Below the pieces are notes generated by a model that did no database searches, was not told the DNA's origin, and saw only the letters and a program-made list of their open reading frames with translations. Positions 25,607-35,370 of a DNA stretch of 64,000 nt are shown here, one piece after another. Position numbers and translations under genes: made by a program. How positions within the stretch are numbered: position 1 is the first letter of the stretch; the number at the start of each line of letters is the position of its first letter. The DNA is from Allopusillimonas ginsengisoli (GTDB taxonomy: Bacteria > Pseudomonadota > Gammaproteobacteria > Burkholderiales > Burkholderiaceae_B), in contig NZ_SDQE01000010.1 in NCBI RefSeq assembly GCF_004153455.1, positions 1 to 64,000 on the forward strand. The letters run 5' to 3'.

Positions 25607-26581
25607 TCAACGCTGCAGCTGCCGCGCACTTTCGAATACCCGCTGCGCGCCCGTAAAAGGATCCTTGAACGCGACGCGGCGCGCCAGCAATTGCAGCGGC
25701 CGCGAAAAATCATCGTCCCGTAGATATGTTTTCAGCACAGGATAAAGCCTGTCGTTGACAATGGGCATGTCCAGCGCGCTCATATGCGCGCGTAGCTGGT
25801 GCTTGCGCCCCGTCAATGGCAACAGCCGGTACAGGCCCAGCCCGCCGCCCAGCGTTTCCATCAGCTCAATGCGCGTTTCGCTGTTGGGCATTTCCGACAG
25901 CCGCGATGTCACCACGAACGCCCCGGGTGCCGTATCGATGCGGCTTTGATACACGCAGGGCAGTGCCAGGCCCTGGTTCAACGCCGCGATCGCCTCGTAT
26001 TCCTTGTAAACAGCCCGCGCCTGGAACAGTGATTGATACGCGCCGCGTGCCTGCGGATCCAGGCAAAACACCAGTACGCCCGCGGTATCGCGATCCAGTC
26101 GATGCACAGGCGCAAGCAGTGGAAGGTCGAACTGCAATCGCAAGCGTGTCAGGGCGGTTTCGTGCAGGTGACGCCCACCGGGAATACTGGCCAGGAAATG
26201 CGGCTTGTCCACGACCAGCAGACGCTCATCGCGGAACAACACCGGCAGATCAAAAGGTACGGCAGGCTCGCGCGGCGCTTCGCGGTAATACCACAGCCAG
26301 ATGCGTGGACGGTATGCGGCGCCGGCATGCTGGGCGACACCGGTCTCATCCACAATGTCGCCACGCGCCAGCCGCTCAGCCAGGATATCCGCCGGAACAT
26401 GTGGAAACCGCTGCGAAAGATACTCGCCCATGGTCAGCCAAGGTCCGTCCGGCAAATAAACACGGCTGGCGGCCACGCCCTGCCGAGGCGGCAAGGGCGC
26501 AACGGCCGGCAGGCGGCCGCCCGACCCGGACTTGCGCCGTGCCGGACGTGGACCATTCAGCATGTCATCAAGAGCGCCCAA
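25607..26581 (-). CDS. RluA-family RNA pseudouridine synthase
   Basis: Enzyme of 324 residues that isomerises uridine in rRNA or tRNA. The catalytic Asp lies in the RluA signature HRLDRDTAG (about residue 160), preceded by VVDKPHFLASIPG and followed by GRKHQLRAHM. An N-terminal segment of about 60 residues (basic, Pro/Arg-rich, then an S4-like LSQRFPHVPADILAERLARG) precedes the core. The target nucleotide is not deducible. It is downstream of the TRAP permease gene by 19 nt on the same strand, probably by chance of gene order, and converges with the asparaginase gene. Confidence 0.88.
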   Translation of the reverse strand: MGALDDMLNGPRPARRKSGSGGRLPAVAPLPPRQGVAASRVYLPDGPWLTMGEYLSQRFPHVPADILAERLARGDIVDETGVAQHAGAAYRPRIWLWYYREAPREPAVPFDLPVLFRDERLLVVDKPHFLASIPGGRHLHETALTRLRLQFDLPLLAPVHRLDRDTAGVLVFCLDPQARGAYQSLFQARAVYKEYEAIAALNQGLALPCVYQSRIDTAPGAFVVTSRLSEMPNSETRIELMETLGGGLGLYRLLPLTGRKHQLRAHMSALDMPIVNDRLYPVLKTYLRDDDFSRPLQLLARRVAFKDPFTGAQRVFESARQLQR

Positions 26582-26600
26582 GCAAACCTAACCCACGCGT

Positions 26601-29237
26601 TCAAGCCGGAACAGGATCAGGCAAGCCCTTGCGGCGCATCCGCACGCCTTGCTTGAACCAGATCAGCGCAAGAATCAGCAGCGCAGGCAAATACACCCAG
26701 AACTCGGAAGGCCGATCCGGATTAGGCACCAACACCTGATCAATGTCCCAACCCTGCTCCCAGCCCGCCTTGCGGGCCTGACTGCCGAAACGCACCGACG
26801 CAATCTGGGCCTGGTCGCCCATCGCCATGACGGTGAGCCCCGCCGCCATCAGGCGCTGCTGACCGGCCGCATCGCCGGTCGCCGTATTGCCTTCGGGCAA
26901 GGCAGGCAAGGGAACAGCCACGGTTTTCTGCAGCTCATCGCCTTCCAGATTCATGCCTTTCAATACCGTGACCAAGCGTCCCTTGGCGGGCATGTCGGCG
27001 GTAATCTGCAGCAGTTGGGAGGGCGGATGCGCTTCGTACTTGGCATAAAGGTGATTCATGAACCAGTCTGGGCGGAACAGCATGAAGGTCACGACAAACA
27101 GCAGCGCCACTTCAATCCATGTTGCCTTGGTGCGCATCCAGAACATGGTGCCGGCGGCAAACGTCAGGGAAGCAAGCGTCGCGCCGCCAACCACCAGAAA
27201 CAGCTCCCACCAACCATTGATATCGATCAGCAAGAGCATGGGATTGAAGATGAACATAAAGGGCAAGACCGCCGTGCGCAGCGCATACGTCACACCCTGC
27301 ACGCCCGTCTTGATGGGATCTTCGCCCGAGATCGCCGCCGCCGCGAACGTTGCCAGCCCAACCGGTGGCGTGATGTCCGCCATGATGCCGTAATAAAAGA
27401 CAAACATATGCACGGCAATCAAGGGAATCACCAAGCCACTTTGCGCGCCCAGTTCAACGACAACAGGCGCCATCAAGGTCGCCATCAGGATGTAGTTGGC
27501 CGTAGTGGGCATGCCCAAACCCAGCACCAGGCACACACCGGCCGTGAAGAACAGCATGGCCAGCACGCTGCCCATGGAGACCAGTTCCACAAACGCGGTC
27601 ATGCGCAGCCCCAGACCCGTCAGCGTGATGGCGCCCACAATCAGCCCTGCGGTACCGCAGGCGATGGCAATGCCTATCATGTTGCGAGCGCCTTCCTGGA
27701 GGCCGGTAATGGCATCGGACAGACCTTGACGCAGGCGCGGCGCAATCGGTTCCTTGCGGAACAGCGCCATCAATGGCCACTGCGTCACCATTTGCGCCAG
27801 CATGGTCACCACCGCCCAGAAGGCGGACAGGCCAGCCGAGAACTGTTCTACGGTGAGACACCACACCAGCACGCCGATCGGAATAAGATAGTAAAGGCCT
27901 GCGCGCACGGTCGGCCATGGCTCGGGCCTGACCGGATTGGTAATGCTGATTTCGGTGGGCAGATCCGGATGCGACGCGGCGATCTTCACCAGCCACAGAT
28001 AAAGCAGCACCAACAGCCCCATCAATATCCAGATGGCTGCATCGCCGGCAACCCCCTGTACGCCCACGCCTATCCAGTAGACCAGGCCCATGACGATCAC
28101 GCTGCCCGCGATCCCCATGCCCCATCCCGCCATCTTCTGCAGCGCCGTGCGCGGCTTGCCAGCCGACATCATGGGCTCTATGCCCAGCTTGAGGGCTTCC
28201 AGGTGAACGATATAAAACAAGGCCACGTAGGAAATCGTTGCAGGCAGCAGGGCGTGGCGAATGATATCGGTATAGGGGATGCCCACATACTCGATCATCA
28301 GAAACGCTGCCGCCCCCATGACAGGCGGCATGATCTGGCCGTTGACGGACGACGCGGTCTCGATGGCGCCCGCGCGTATGCCGCCATACCCGGCCCGCTT
28401 CATGAGCGGAATCGTGAAAATCCCGCCTGTCACCACATTGGCCACCGAGGATGCGGAAACAATGCCATTAACCGCCGACGAGACCACCGCCACCTTGGCG
28501 GGGCCGCCCCGCAAGTGGCCCAGCAAGGCGAACGACACCTGCATCATGTAATTGCCCGCGCCGCATCTGTCCAGCAGCGATCCGAGCAAGACAAAAATAA
28601 AGATATAGGATACCGACACGCCCAATGCCACCCCGTAGACGCCTTCGGTGGTCAGCCACATGTGCGACACCAGCCGCTCGATGGAGGCGCCGCGGTGCGC
28701 CAGCGCGTCGGGCAGCCAGGGCCCGAGAAAGACGTAAGCGACAAAGATAATACCCAGGACCGCCATCGGCGCGCCCAGCGCGCGCCGCGTGACTTCGAGC
28801 AGCAGCAGCATGCCGATTGCCGCCGTCACGACGTCCATGGTCGTGGGGATGCCGGGCCGGGTCGCCAGTTCCTGATAGAAGAAAAACAGGTAGGCGCCGC
28901 AAAAGCCAGCCATCAGGGCCAGCACCCAGTCGAACCAGGGCATCTGGTCGCGCGGCGAGCTCTTGCGCGCCGGATAGGCCAGATAGCCAAGAAACATGGC
29001 GATGCCAAGATGCAGCGCGCGGGCTTCGGTATCGTTGAAAATCCCGAAATTGAATGTGAAGGGCAGCGGTGACGCCGTCCAGAGCTGGAACAGCGACCAG
29101 ATAATTGCGCCGCCAAATAGCACGGCACCCGTGATGCCGCCTACGTTGCGCCCGCCGCGATCCACGTCCGCGACCAGCTGTTCCAGGTGAGCATTCGTCT
29201 GCTGCGCGGCGGTAGCCGGCGATGGTGTCGTGCCCAT
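26601..29237 (-). CDS. TRAP transporter fused permease (4TM + 12TM) with C-terminal DUF3394 region
   Basis: Inner-membrane protein of 878 residues that fuses the small DctQ-like and large DctM-like subunits of a TRAP transporter. DctM landmarks are YMMQVSFALLGHLRGGPAKV, SSVNGQIMPPVMGAAAFLM, LGLGMPTTANYILMATLM and DITPPVGLATFAAAAISGED. After the last transport helices a soluble segment of roughly 100 residues (about 750-850: DGDELQKTV-like strand pattern, then AQIASVRFGSQARKAGWEQG and WDIDQVLVPNPDRP, PDZ-like) is followed by one final membrane helix; I match this to DUF3394. Its partner receptor is encoded 146 nt upstream. The driving force is an ion gradient, the substrate unknown. Confidence 0.9.
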   Translation of the reverse strand: MGTTPSPATAAQQTNAHLEQLVADVDRGGRNVGGITGAVLFGGAIIWSLFQLWTASPLPFTFNFGIFNDTEARALHLGIAMFLGYLAYPARKSSPRDQMPWFDWVLALMAGFCGAYLFFFYQELATRPGIPTTMDVVTAAIGMLLLLEVTRRALGAPMAVLGIIFVAYVFLGPWLPDALAHRGASIERLVSHMWLTTEGVYGVALGVSVSYIFIFVLLGSLLDRCGAGNYMMQVSFALLGHLRGGPAKVAVVSSAVNGIVSASSVANVVTGGIFTIPLMKRAGYGGIRAGAIETASSVNGQIMPPVMGAAAFLMIEYVGIPYTDIIRHALLPATISYVALFYIVHLEALKLGIEPMMSAGKPRTALQKMAGWGMGIAGSVIVMGLVYWIGVGVQGVAGDAAIWILMGLLVLLYLWLVKIAASHPDLPTEISITNPVRPEPWPTVRAGLYYLIPIGVLVWCLTVEQFSAGLSAFWAVVTMLAQMVTQWPLMALFRKEPIAPRLRQGLSDAITGLQEGARNMIGIAIACGTAGLIVGAITLTGLGLRMTAFVELVSMGSVLAMLFFTAGVCLVLGLGMPTTANYILMATLMAPVVVELGAQSGLVIPLIAVHMFVFYYGIMADITPPVGLATFAAAAISGEDPIKTGVQGVTYALRTAVLPFMFIFNPMLLLIDINGWWELFLVVGGATLASLTFAAGTMFWMRTKATWIEVALLFVVTFMLFRPDWFMNHLYAKYEAHPPSQLLQITADMPAKGRLVTVLKGMNLEGDELQKTVAVPLPALPEGNTATGDAAGQQRLMAAGLTVMAMGDQAQIASVRFGSQARKAGWEQGWDIDQVLVPNPDRPSEFWVYLPALLILALIWFKQGVRMRRKGLPDPVPA

Positions 29238-29383
29238 GAGCGTTTCCTATTGTGTTGCTATGTGAATCGCCTCGCCAAACAGCGCGTCGTGCTGGCCAGG
29301 ACAAACGTGCATGCCAGCTTGTGGCCACGGGCATACACACAACCGCGAGCATACCTCACAGGGTATGCCCGCAGCCCTGCCGC

Positions 29384-30382
29384 TTACAGCAGGCCTTTTT
29401 CCTTGAAGTACTTCTCGGCACCCGGGTGCAGTGGCGCGGACAAGCCGTTGGACACCATGTCCTTGGGCTCAAGATGTCCGAACGCGGGGTGCAGTTTCTT
29501 GAAATCCTCGAAGTTTTCGAACACGGCCTTGACGAGCGTGTATACCGTTTCTTCGGGTACATCGGCCGATGTCACGAACGTTGCCAGCACGCCATAGGTC
29601 TCGGTATCCTGGGGATTATTGGGATAGAGCCCCGCAGGAATCGTGGCCTTGGCATAGTAAGGGTACTGCTCAACCAGCTTGTCCACGGCCGGGCCCGTCA
29701 GCGAGACCAGTTGCGCACCGCAAGTCGTGGTTGGATCCTGGATGTTGGCGGAGGGATGGCCGACTGCATAGAAAAAGCCATCAATCTTGCCGTCGCACAG
29801 CGCTGAGCCATGCTCATCGGGCTTGAGCTCGGACGCGAGCGAGAAGAACGAGTAATCCTCGCCACGTGCCTGCAACAGCAGATCCATGGAGGCACGTGTG
29901 CCCGAACCAGGATTGCCGACATTGAAGCGCTTGCCCTTGAAGTCATCAAACGATTTGATGTTGGCTTCCTTGCGGGACACAACGGTAAAAGGCTCGGGAT
30001 GAATGGAGAAGACCGAACGCAGCTTATCGAACTTGCCGGCGTCCTTGAACTGGCCTTCTCCGTTATAGGCATTGAAGCCAACATCGGATTGCACCACGCC
30101 CAGATCCAGCTCCCCGGCCTTGATCGTGTTGATGTTGAAGACAGACCCGCCCGTGGACTCGACCGAACAGCGGATACCGTGGGACGAGCGGTCTTTGTTG
30201 ACCAGACGGCAGATCGCGCCGCCAGCGGCATAATAGACGCCGGTTACGCCGCCCGTACCGATACTGACGAATTTTTGCTGGGCTGCGGCGGGCAGCGGTG
30301 CCGCCACCGCAGCGACCATGGCTGCCGCACTGGCGGTCAGCGCCAGTCGCTTGCCGAGTGAAGACGTAAAGAATTTACGCAT
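29384..30382 (-). CDS. TAXI family TRAP transporter solute-binding protein
   Basis: Periplasmic receptor of 332 residues. The ATG at 30382 (AGGGAG upstream) gives a signal peptide ending LPAAAQ. The TAXI signature region reads [20 protein letters not shown] with CRLVN following (about 37-60); [19 protein letters not shown] and [18 protein letters not shown] are further family hallmarks. Two distant cysteines (CRLVNK and IRCSVEST) could pair as in relatives. It works with the fused permease downstream. Ligands of TAXI receptors are mostly undetermined; glutamate and related acids are known for some. Confidence 0.92.
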   Translation of the reverse strand: MRKFFTSSLGKRLALTASAAAMVAAVAAPLPAAAQQKFVSIGTGGVTGVYYAAGGAICRLVNKDRSSHGIRCSVESTGGSVFNINTIKAGELDLGVVQSDVGFNAYNGEGQFKDAGKFDKLRSVFSIHPEPFTVVSRKEANIKSFDDFKGKRFNVGNPGSGTRASMDLLLQARGEDYSFFSLASELKPDEHGSALCDGKIDGFFYAVGHPSANIQDPTTTCGAQLVSLTGPAVDKLVEQYPYYAKATIPAGLYPNNPQDTETYGVLATFVTSADVPEETVYTLVKAVFENFEDFKKLHPAFGHLEPKDMVSNGLSAPLHPGAEKYFKEKGLL

Positions 30383-30735
30383 TGACGATCTCCCTGATGA
30401 CATACTGGAAAGAAGCCGGCTCGTAGCCGGCAGAGTGTGTACGCCTGCGGTCTTGGCGCAAGCGACTGCGAGAACAATACACGGCCTGAGATTGCGCGAA
30501 TGCACGTAAGAAAACCGCCTTGGCAATTTAACCTTGGATATTTAAATTTGGCGGTGCGGTTCAGTCTCCGAGGCTGACCACAGACCTGTTGCACGAACGA
30601 ATATGATCCCAACGCCGAAGTATCAAGTCTTAACAGGCGATATGCTACATCGGCTCGCCACACTGTAAGCAACTATTGCGTCGGGGTTTTTCCTAATATT
30701 CAGTCAAGCAAGGTAAAAAATGCCGGGTTCGCGAA
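30383..30735. other. Intergenic region upstream of the TRAP-TAXI genes
   Basis: 353 bases between the TAXI gene start and the ZIP transporter stop, both on the minus strand. A short stem-loop (GCCGGCT, 3-base loop, AGCCGGC; 30415-30431) would lie in the leader of the TAXI transcript, about 33 nt before the start codon. The rest is AT-richer than the flanking genes around 30520-30560 and 30690-30725, as expected for a promoter and for the end of the ZIP transcript. No gene is visible. Confidence 0.45.
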
Positions 30736-31626
30736 TCACCCAAGCGCCGTATCCAGCAGCATCATCAGGACAAACCCCGCCATCAAACCGATTGTGGCCG
30801 CGGTTTCATGGCCCTGGCGGTGTGATTCGGGGATGATTTCGTGGCTGATGACAAAGAGCATGGCGCCAGCGGCCATCGCCAGGCCCCAGGGCAGCAGCGT
30901 GGCCGACAGGCCGATCACCACCACGCCCACAATGGCAGCCAGAGGTTCGATCAACCCCGACAATACGGCTACGCCAACAGCCATGCCTCGCGAATAGCCT
31001 ACCCCTGTCAGGGCCAGGGCAACGACCAATCCTTCGGGGATGTCCTGAATGGAGATACCGGTTGCCAAGGCCTGGCCGCCTATCATATCCGGCCCTGCAA
31101 ACCCTACCCCGATCGACAGCCCTTCAGGAAAATTGTGCAGACAGATCGCCAGCACAAACATCCATACGCGCTTGAGCTTGCGCGCGCCCCCGCCCTCCAC
31201 GCCTTTGATGAAATGCTCGTGCGGCACAGCTTTGTCTATCCATAGCAGCAGCCCGGCCCCCAGCAAAATGCCGGCGCCAACAATGCTGCTGGATCCCCAA
31301 CTGCCGGCCCCCTGATCCTGCGCCACCTGCAAGGCAGGAATAACCAATGAAAACGAACTGGCCGCAAGCATCACGCCAGCGCCAAATCCCAGCATGGCAT
31401 CATGCGCGCGCTGAGAAAACCGGAACGACAGGACGACTGGCAAGGTGCCCAGCGAGGTGGCCGCCGCCGCGACACAGCCCCAGGCAAGCGCATTGAGCAA
31501 GGTGTCGTTGCCGGGAACCATAACGCCGTATACGCCCACCATCGCGAGCACCAGCGTGATCGCGCCGATAAGGATGCTTACGGCATAGAGCGGCCGCAAG
31601 GCCGGGGTGTGGTCAAGCGCTGTCAT
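30736..31626 (-). CDS. ZIP family metal transporter
   Basis: Inner-membrane transporter of 296 residues with about eight hydrophobic segments, a likely importer of Zn(II) or other divalent metals. The metal-site helices are recognisable: HNFPEGLSIGVGF near residue 165 and SIQDIPEGLVVALAL near 193. A third conserved site is ISHEIIPESHRQGHE near 262. A cytosolic loop before TM4 contains VPHEHFIKGVEG, less histidine-rich than in eukaryotic ZIPs. It is a stand-alone gene on the minus strand between rmuC and the TRAP operon. Confidence 0.9.
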   Translation of the reverse strand: MTALDHTPALRPLYAVSILIGAITLVLAMVGVYGVMVPGNDTLLNALAWGCVAAAATSLGTLPVVLSFRFSQRAHDAMLGFGAGVMLAASSFSLVIPALQVAQDQGAGSWGSSSIVGAGILLGAGLLLWIDKAVPHEHFIKGVEGGGARKLKRVWMFVLAICLHNFPEGLSIGVGFAGPDMIGGQALATGISIQDIPEGLVVALALTGVGYSRGMAVGVAVLSGLIEPLAAIVGVVVIGLSATLLPWGLAMAAGAMLFVISHEIIPESHRQGHETAATIGLMAGFVLMMLLDTALG

Positions 31627-31693
31627 GAAACGATCCAGTCGTACGAAAGGTTACTAGCTTACTCCCGCTGGGCCAGGCCGTGAGCGCCCTGGC

Positions 31694-33247
31694 TCACGTG
31701 CTACATCCTGATTGCGCCTGATCGCCTGTGGAAGGCGCTGCATCGTCGTCAGCACGGGCTTCGGTAACGATCAGGGTTAGCCTTTCGCCCTCGACATCGA
31801 CGTTCAGCGGTTCGAGCGCGGGCAGCGTCTTGTTGGCCCGGGAGGAAAGCTCGCTGAACCGGGAAGCCTTGCCGTAGAGCCCTTGCTGGCCAGCCACGGC
31901 AATGACGGTGCTGTTGTAGTGCCGGCTGACGGTTTCCAGCGTATCGCCCAGTTTTTTCAGGCGCTCGGCCACCAGCACCACCTGATTATAGAGATCGCCG
32001 GCGCGCGCGCTCAGCTCATGCGCCTGCTCATTGCTGCGTGCAGTCATCCACAGATTGGCGACAGTCTTGAGAATGGGCATCAAGGTAGTGTGCGACACCA
32101 TGACGACATTGCGCTGATAGCCATAATTGAACAGGTCGCGATTATGCTTGAGCGCCTCGATGTAGGCGGGTTCTATGGGCATGAACATCAACACGAAGCT
32201 TGGGCTGCGCATGCCCACCAAATTGCTGTAGTCCTTGCGCGCCAAGTCGTCAATATGGTTGCGCACGGCGCGCACATGCGCATCGAGCGCTGTTTGCATC
32301 TCTTCTTCGGTTTGGGCTGCCACGGCACGGTCGTAGTCCACCAGCGACACTTTGCTGTCGATGATCATGTGTTTGCCATCAGGCAGTTTGATGACGAAGT
32401 CGGGCTGGCGGCTGTTGCCCTGCGCGTCCCTGAAGCGGGGCTGGGGTGTGTAGTGGTCTTGCTTGACCAGGCCGGCCAGCTCAAGGGTACGTTCGAGCTG
32501 CATTTCACCCCAATTGCCTGTGGTTTTCTTTTCGCCCTTGAGCGCCAGCGCCAATGTGCTGGCCTCCGCCCCGATGCGCAGCCCCATGTCCATCACGCGC
32601 CGGATTTCCACGCTCAGCGAGGTATTCCCGCGCACGGTTTCGTCGTGTACCTGATTGATACGATTCTGGAACCTGTCGATCTGATCGCGCAACGGCTTGA
32701 GCAAGGCATCGAGCGAACTCTGGCTGTTTTGCGTGAGATTGCGCCCTTTCTCTTCCAGAATCTGATTGGCCAAATTCTGGAACTCGATCTTGAGCTGGGC
32801 GCGCGACTGCTCGAAGCCCGCTTTCATTTCCTGGAAACTGGCCAGTTTTTCCGCATGAATGGCCTGCAGCTCGATCAGGTCTTTATCGACCGAACCCAGA
32901 CGCTCCTGCAGCGACTGGCGCGCCGCCTCGCCCGCCTGCAGGTCGTGACGCGCCTCGGCCAGCCGCTCCTGCAGGCTCTGAATGGTTGATTCGCTATGCG
33001 CCAACTGGCGATCCAGCCGCGCGCGCGCGGCCTCTGTGGCGACCAATTGGGTACGGCTCTGCTCCAGCGTGTCGCGCACTTCTTCAAGCTGCTCTCCGTG
33101 GTGCCGCGCCATCGACTGGGCCTGAAAATATTCGGCGCGCAGCAGCGCGAGACGGCGCCCCATCACGAGCACGGCCAATAAAATACCCGCTGCCACACCC
33201 GCCGCAATCAACCATATTTCAACGGGTCCGATGGACAGATGAGTCAT
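31694..33247 (-). CDS. rmuC: DNA recombination protein RmuC
   Basis: 517-residue protein thought to limit inversions at short inverted repeats. It has one N-terminal membrane anchor (IWLIAAGVAAGILLAVLVMG), a long coiled coil rich in Gln, Glu, Ala and Arg (about residues 30-200), and a C-terminal PD-(D/E)XK nuclease-like domain. That domain holds TGNWGEMQLERTLELAGL, PDFVIKLPDGKHMIIDSKVS and MFMPIEPAYIEA. The ATG at 33247 has AGGGA upstream; an earlier start adds seven residues before the membrane helix. The gene is divergent from a Bug receptor gene. No LexA box was seen in the 128-base promoter region. Confidence 0.92.
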   Translation of the reverse strand: MTHLSIGPVEIWLIAAGVAAGILLAVLVMGRRLALLRAEYFQAQSMARHHGEQLEEVRDTLEQSRTQLVATEAARARLDRQLAHSESTIQSLQERLAEARHDLQAGEAARQSLQERLGSVDKDLIELQAIHAEKLASFQEMKAGFEQSRAQLKIEFQNLANQILEEKGRNLTQNSQSSLDALLKPLRDQIDRFQNRINQVHDETVRGNTSLSVEIRRVMDMGLRIGAEASTLALALKGEKKTTGNWGEMQLERTLELAGLVKQDHYTPQPRFRDAQGNSRQPDFVIKLPDGKHMIIDSKVSLVDYDRAVAAQTEEEMQTALDAHVRAVRNHIDDLARKDYSNLVGMRSPSFVLMFMPIEPAYIEALKHNRDLFNYGYQRNVVMVSHTTLMPILKTVANLWMTARSNEQAHELSARAGDLYNQVVLVAERLKKLGDTLETVSRHYNSTVIAVAGQQGLYGKASRFSELSSRANKTLPALEPLNVDVEGERLTLIVTEARADDDAAPSTGDQAQSGCST

Positions 33248-33375
33248 GCGTGATTCCCTTGTGACCATGCAGTTTCTGCAGGCATGATAAATTACACTCG
33301 CTAACCATCATAGTATTCCAGGCAGGGCTGCAGCGCCTAGCGCGCACGGCCCGCACAGACGCAACGGACAGCATC

Positions 33376-34356
33376 ATGCGCAACCCCTTTGCCCATGTGG
33401 TCGGATTGGCAGTGTGGGCGCTGATCGGCATCGCCCCTGCCGTTGGGGCTGACTGGCCTCCCGAAAACAGGGCGATACAGATTATCGTGCCTACCCCCGG
33501 CGATGCCGGCATTGGCGTGGCCGTCGCCAGGCTACTGGCCACGCAGCTTGAGGCCCAGCTTGGCGGCCACTTTTCCGTATCGACCTACCCCGCCAACCAT
33601 GGGCCGGGCAGCACTGCATTCCTGGACAACGAACCCGCTGATGGCACCACGCTGCTGCTGTGCAATACCACGCTGCCCGGCTCAGGCTTTACGTATGCCC
33701 GCATTCTTTCAGGCCCTGAACAGCGCCTGGACGCCATCGGCCTGGTCGCGCAGCTGCCCAATGTGCTGGTCGTCAATAACGAACTGCCCGCTACTACCCT
33801 GGCGCAGTTCACTTCCTATGTGGCCCGCCATCCCGGCGTGATCAATTTCGGGTCTACCGGCAACGGCAGCGCCATGCACCTCGCGGGTCAGTTATACATG
33901 ACAGAGACAGACAGCAATATGGTTCATGTGGCGTACAGCTCGGCGGGCATGGCCACCAACAATCTGATTTCGGGCCAGATCCAGTCGATGTTTCACCTGA
34001 TGCCCAGCATTTTGCCGCAAATACAGAACCGTCAGGTCAGGCCGCTGGGCGTCATGAGCGCGCAGCGTCTGGCGGTGCTGCCCGATGTTCCCACCATGGC
34101 AGAACAAGGCTATCCAACGCTGCAGTTCGGCGCGTGGATGGTGCTGATGGCCCCCAGCGGGACGCCTCGCTCAGTGATTGATCAGGCCAATCGGGCCCTG
34201 AACCATATTCTCCAAGCCCCATCAGCGCAACAAAGGCTTGCCGACATGGGCGCCATCCCGGTCGGGGGCTCGCCCGAAGCCGCCCAGGTACGTCTGGCGA
34301 TAGAACACGAAAAATGGCAGTCCATTATGTCGCAGGTTGTGCAGCCCGTGCACTAG
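33376..34356 (+). CDS. Tripartite tricarboxylate transporter receptor (Bug/TctC family)
   Basis: Second orphan Bug receptor of the window, 326 residues, with a signal peptide ending APAVGA. The family positions are QIIVPTPGDAGIGVAVARLL (diverged from the usual PFPAGG loop), NFGSTGNGSAMHLAGQLY, HVAYSSAGMATNNLISGQIQ, and LPDVPTMAEQGYPTLQFGAW. Divergence in the first ligand loop suggests a ligand different from that of the other receptor. No TctAB permease is adjacent. It lies between rmuC (divergent) and panB (convergent, 19-nt gap). Confidence 0.87.
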   Translation: MRNPFAHVVGLAVWALIGIAPAVGADWPPENRAIQIIVPTPGDAGIGVAVARLLATQLEAQLGGHFSVSTYPANHGPGSTAFLDNEPADGTTLLLCNTTLPGSGFTYARILSGPEQRLDAIGLVAQLPNVLVVNNELPATTLAQFTSYVARHPGVINFGSTGNGSAMHLAGQLYMTETDSNMVHVAYSSAGMATNNLISGQIQSMFHLMPSILPQIQNRQVRPLGVMSAQRLAVLPDVPTMAEQGYPTLQFGAWMVLMAPSGTPRSVIDQANRALNHILQAPSAQQRLADMGAIPVGGSPEAAQVRLAIEHEKWQSIMSQVVQPVH

Positions 34357-34375
34357 CCTGCCAGGCTGCCGCTGT

Positions 34376-35200
34376 TCAGGTTTTCTTTACGCCAAAGCAG
34401 TTCTCCAGCCCGGGAAACTGACCGTCACGCACCTCGCTGGCGTATTGTTCGACCGCCGTCTTGATCACCGCGCCCACATCGGCAAATTGCCGGGCGAATT
34501 TCGGAATGCGGCTGCCGCTCAGCCCGAGAATATCCTCGGTGACCAGTATCTGCCCATCGCAGGCTGGCGACGCGCCTATCCCTATGGTGGGAATCGTTAA
34601 TGTCTCGGTGATTTCCCGGCCCAGGCGCTCCGCCACGCCTTCAAGCACGACACCAAAAGCGCCCGCCTCCTGGTGCGCCCGGGCATCGCGCAGAATGCGC
34701 TGGGCGGATTCGTCTGTCATGCCCTGCGCCTTGAAGCCGCCCATTGTGTTGACATACTGCGGCATCAGGCCCACATGGGCGAGCACGGGGATGCCGCGCT
34801 CGACCAGAAAACGGGTGGTTTCTGCCATGACCTCACCGCCTTCGAGCTTGACGCCGTCGGCGCCGCTGGCCGCGAGTATTCGCGCCGCATTGTTGAAGGC
34901 CTGGGCAGGCGACTCCTGATAACTGCCAAATGGCATGTCGGCAATCACGCATGCGTGAGACGTCGAGCGCACAACGGCGGCGGCATGCGCAGCCATCTGC
35001 TCGACCGTGAACGACAGCGTGTCCGGCAGGCCGTAGCCGACCATGGCGGTGGAGTCGCCAATCAGGATAAAGTCCAGGGCGTCGTCCAGCAGCCGCGCAA
35101 AGGGCGCACTGTAAGCGGTGAGCGCCGCGATCTTGCGCTCTCCCTTGCAGGCCATTAACTGGGGCACGCTGATACGCTGCGCCTGCCGATGCACACTCAT
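34376..35200 (-). CDS. panB: 3-methyl-2-oxobutanoate hydroxymethyltransferase (ketopantoate hydroxymethyltransferase)
   Basis: First committed enzyme of pantothenate synthesis, adding a hydroxymethyl group from methylene-tetrahydrofolate to 2-oxoisovalerate. It has 274 residues, the usual length. Motifs are [33 protein letters not shown] (metal-binding Asp), [29 protein letters not shown], and [19 protein letters not shown]. The start has AAGGAG upstream. The usual partner panC is not adjacent. The gene is divergent from an aldo/keto reductase. Confidence 0.95.
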   Translation of the reverse strand: MSVHRQAQRISVPQLMACKGERKIAALTAYSAPFARLLDDALDFILIGDSTAMVGYGLPDTLSFTVEQMAAHAAAVVRSTSHACVIADMPFGSYQESPAQAFNNAARILAASGADGVKLEGGEVMAETTRFLVERGIPVLAHVGLMPQYVNTMGGFKAQGMTDESAQRILRDARAHQEAGAFGVVLEGVAERLGREITETLTIPTIGIGASPACDGQILVTEDILGLSGSRIPKFARQFADVGAVIKTAVEQYASEVRDGQFPGLENCFGVKKT

Positions 35201-35370
35201 TCTGTTCTCCTTGCTGTCTCATTAGCGAAATTCGGCGCGGGATACGATTTGAATCTCTCCCGCACTGCACAAACCGTATAATCGACCAGAATCACAACGA
35301 AAACAAATCAAACAGACATTCATCGGCGCCGGGCATATTGCTTTATCGGCGCCACGCAGGGAGAACCAGC

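Noticed and set aside
26649-29072. 807-codon plus-strand open frame
   Set aside because: Shadow of the TRAP permease gene; extreme His/Gln/Arg content and no domain.
31679-31698. Stem CGTGAGC / GCTCACG at the end of rmuC as terminator
   Set aside because: It overlaps the rmuC stop codon, has only 7 bp and no U-tract.
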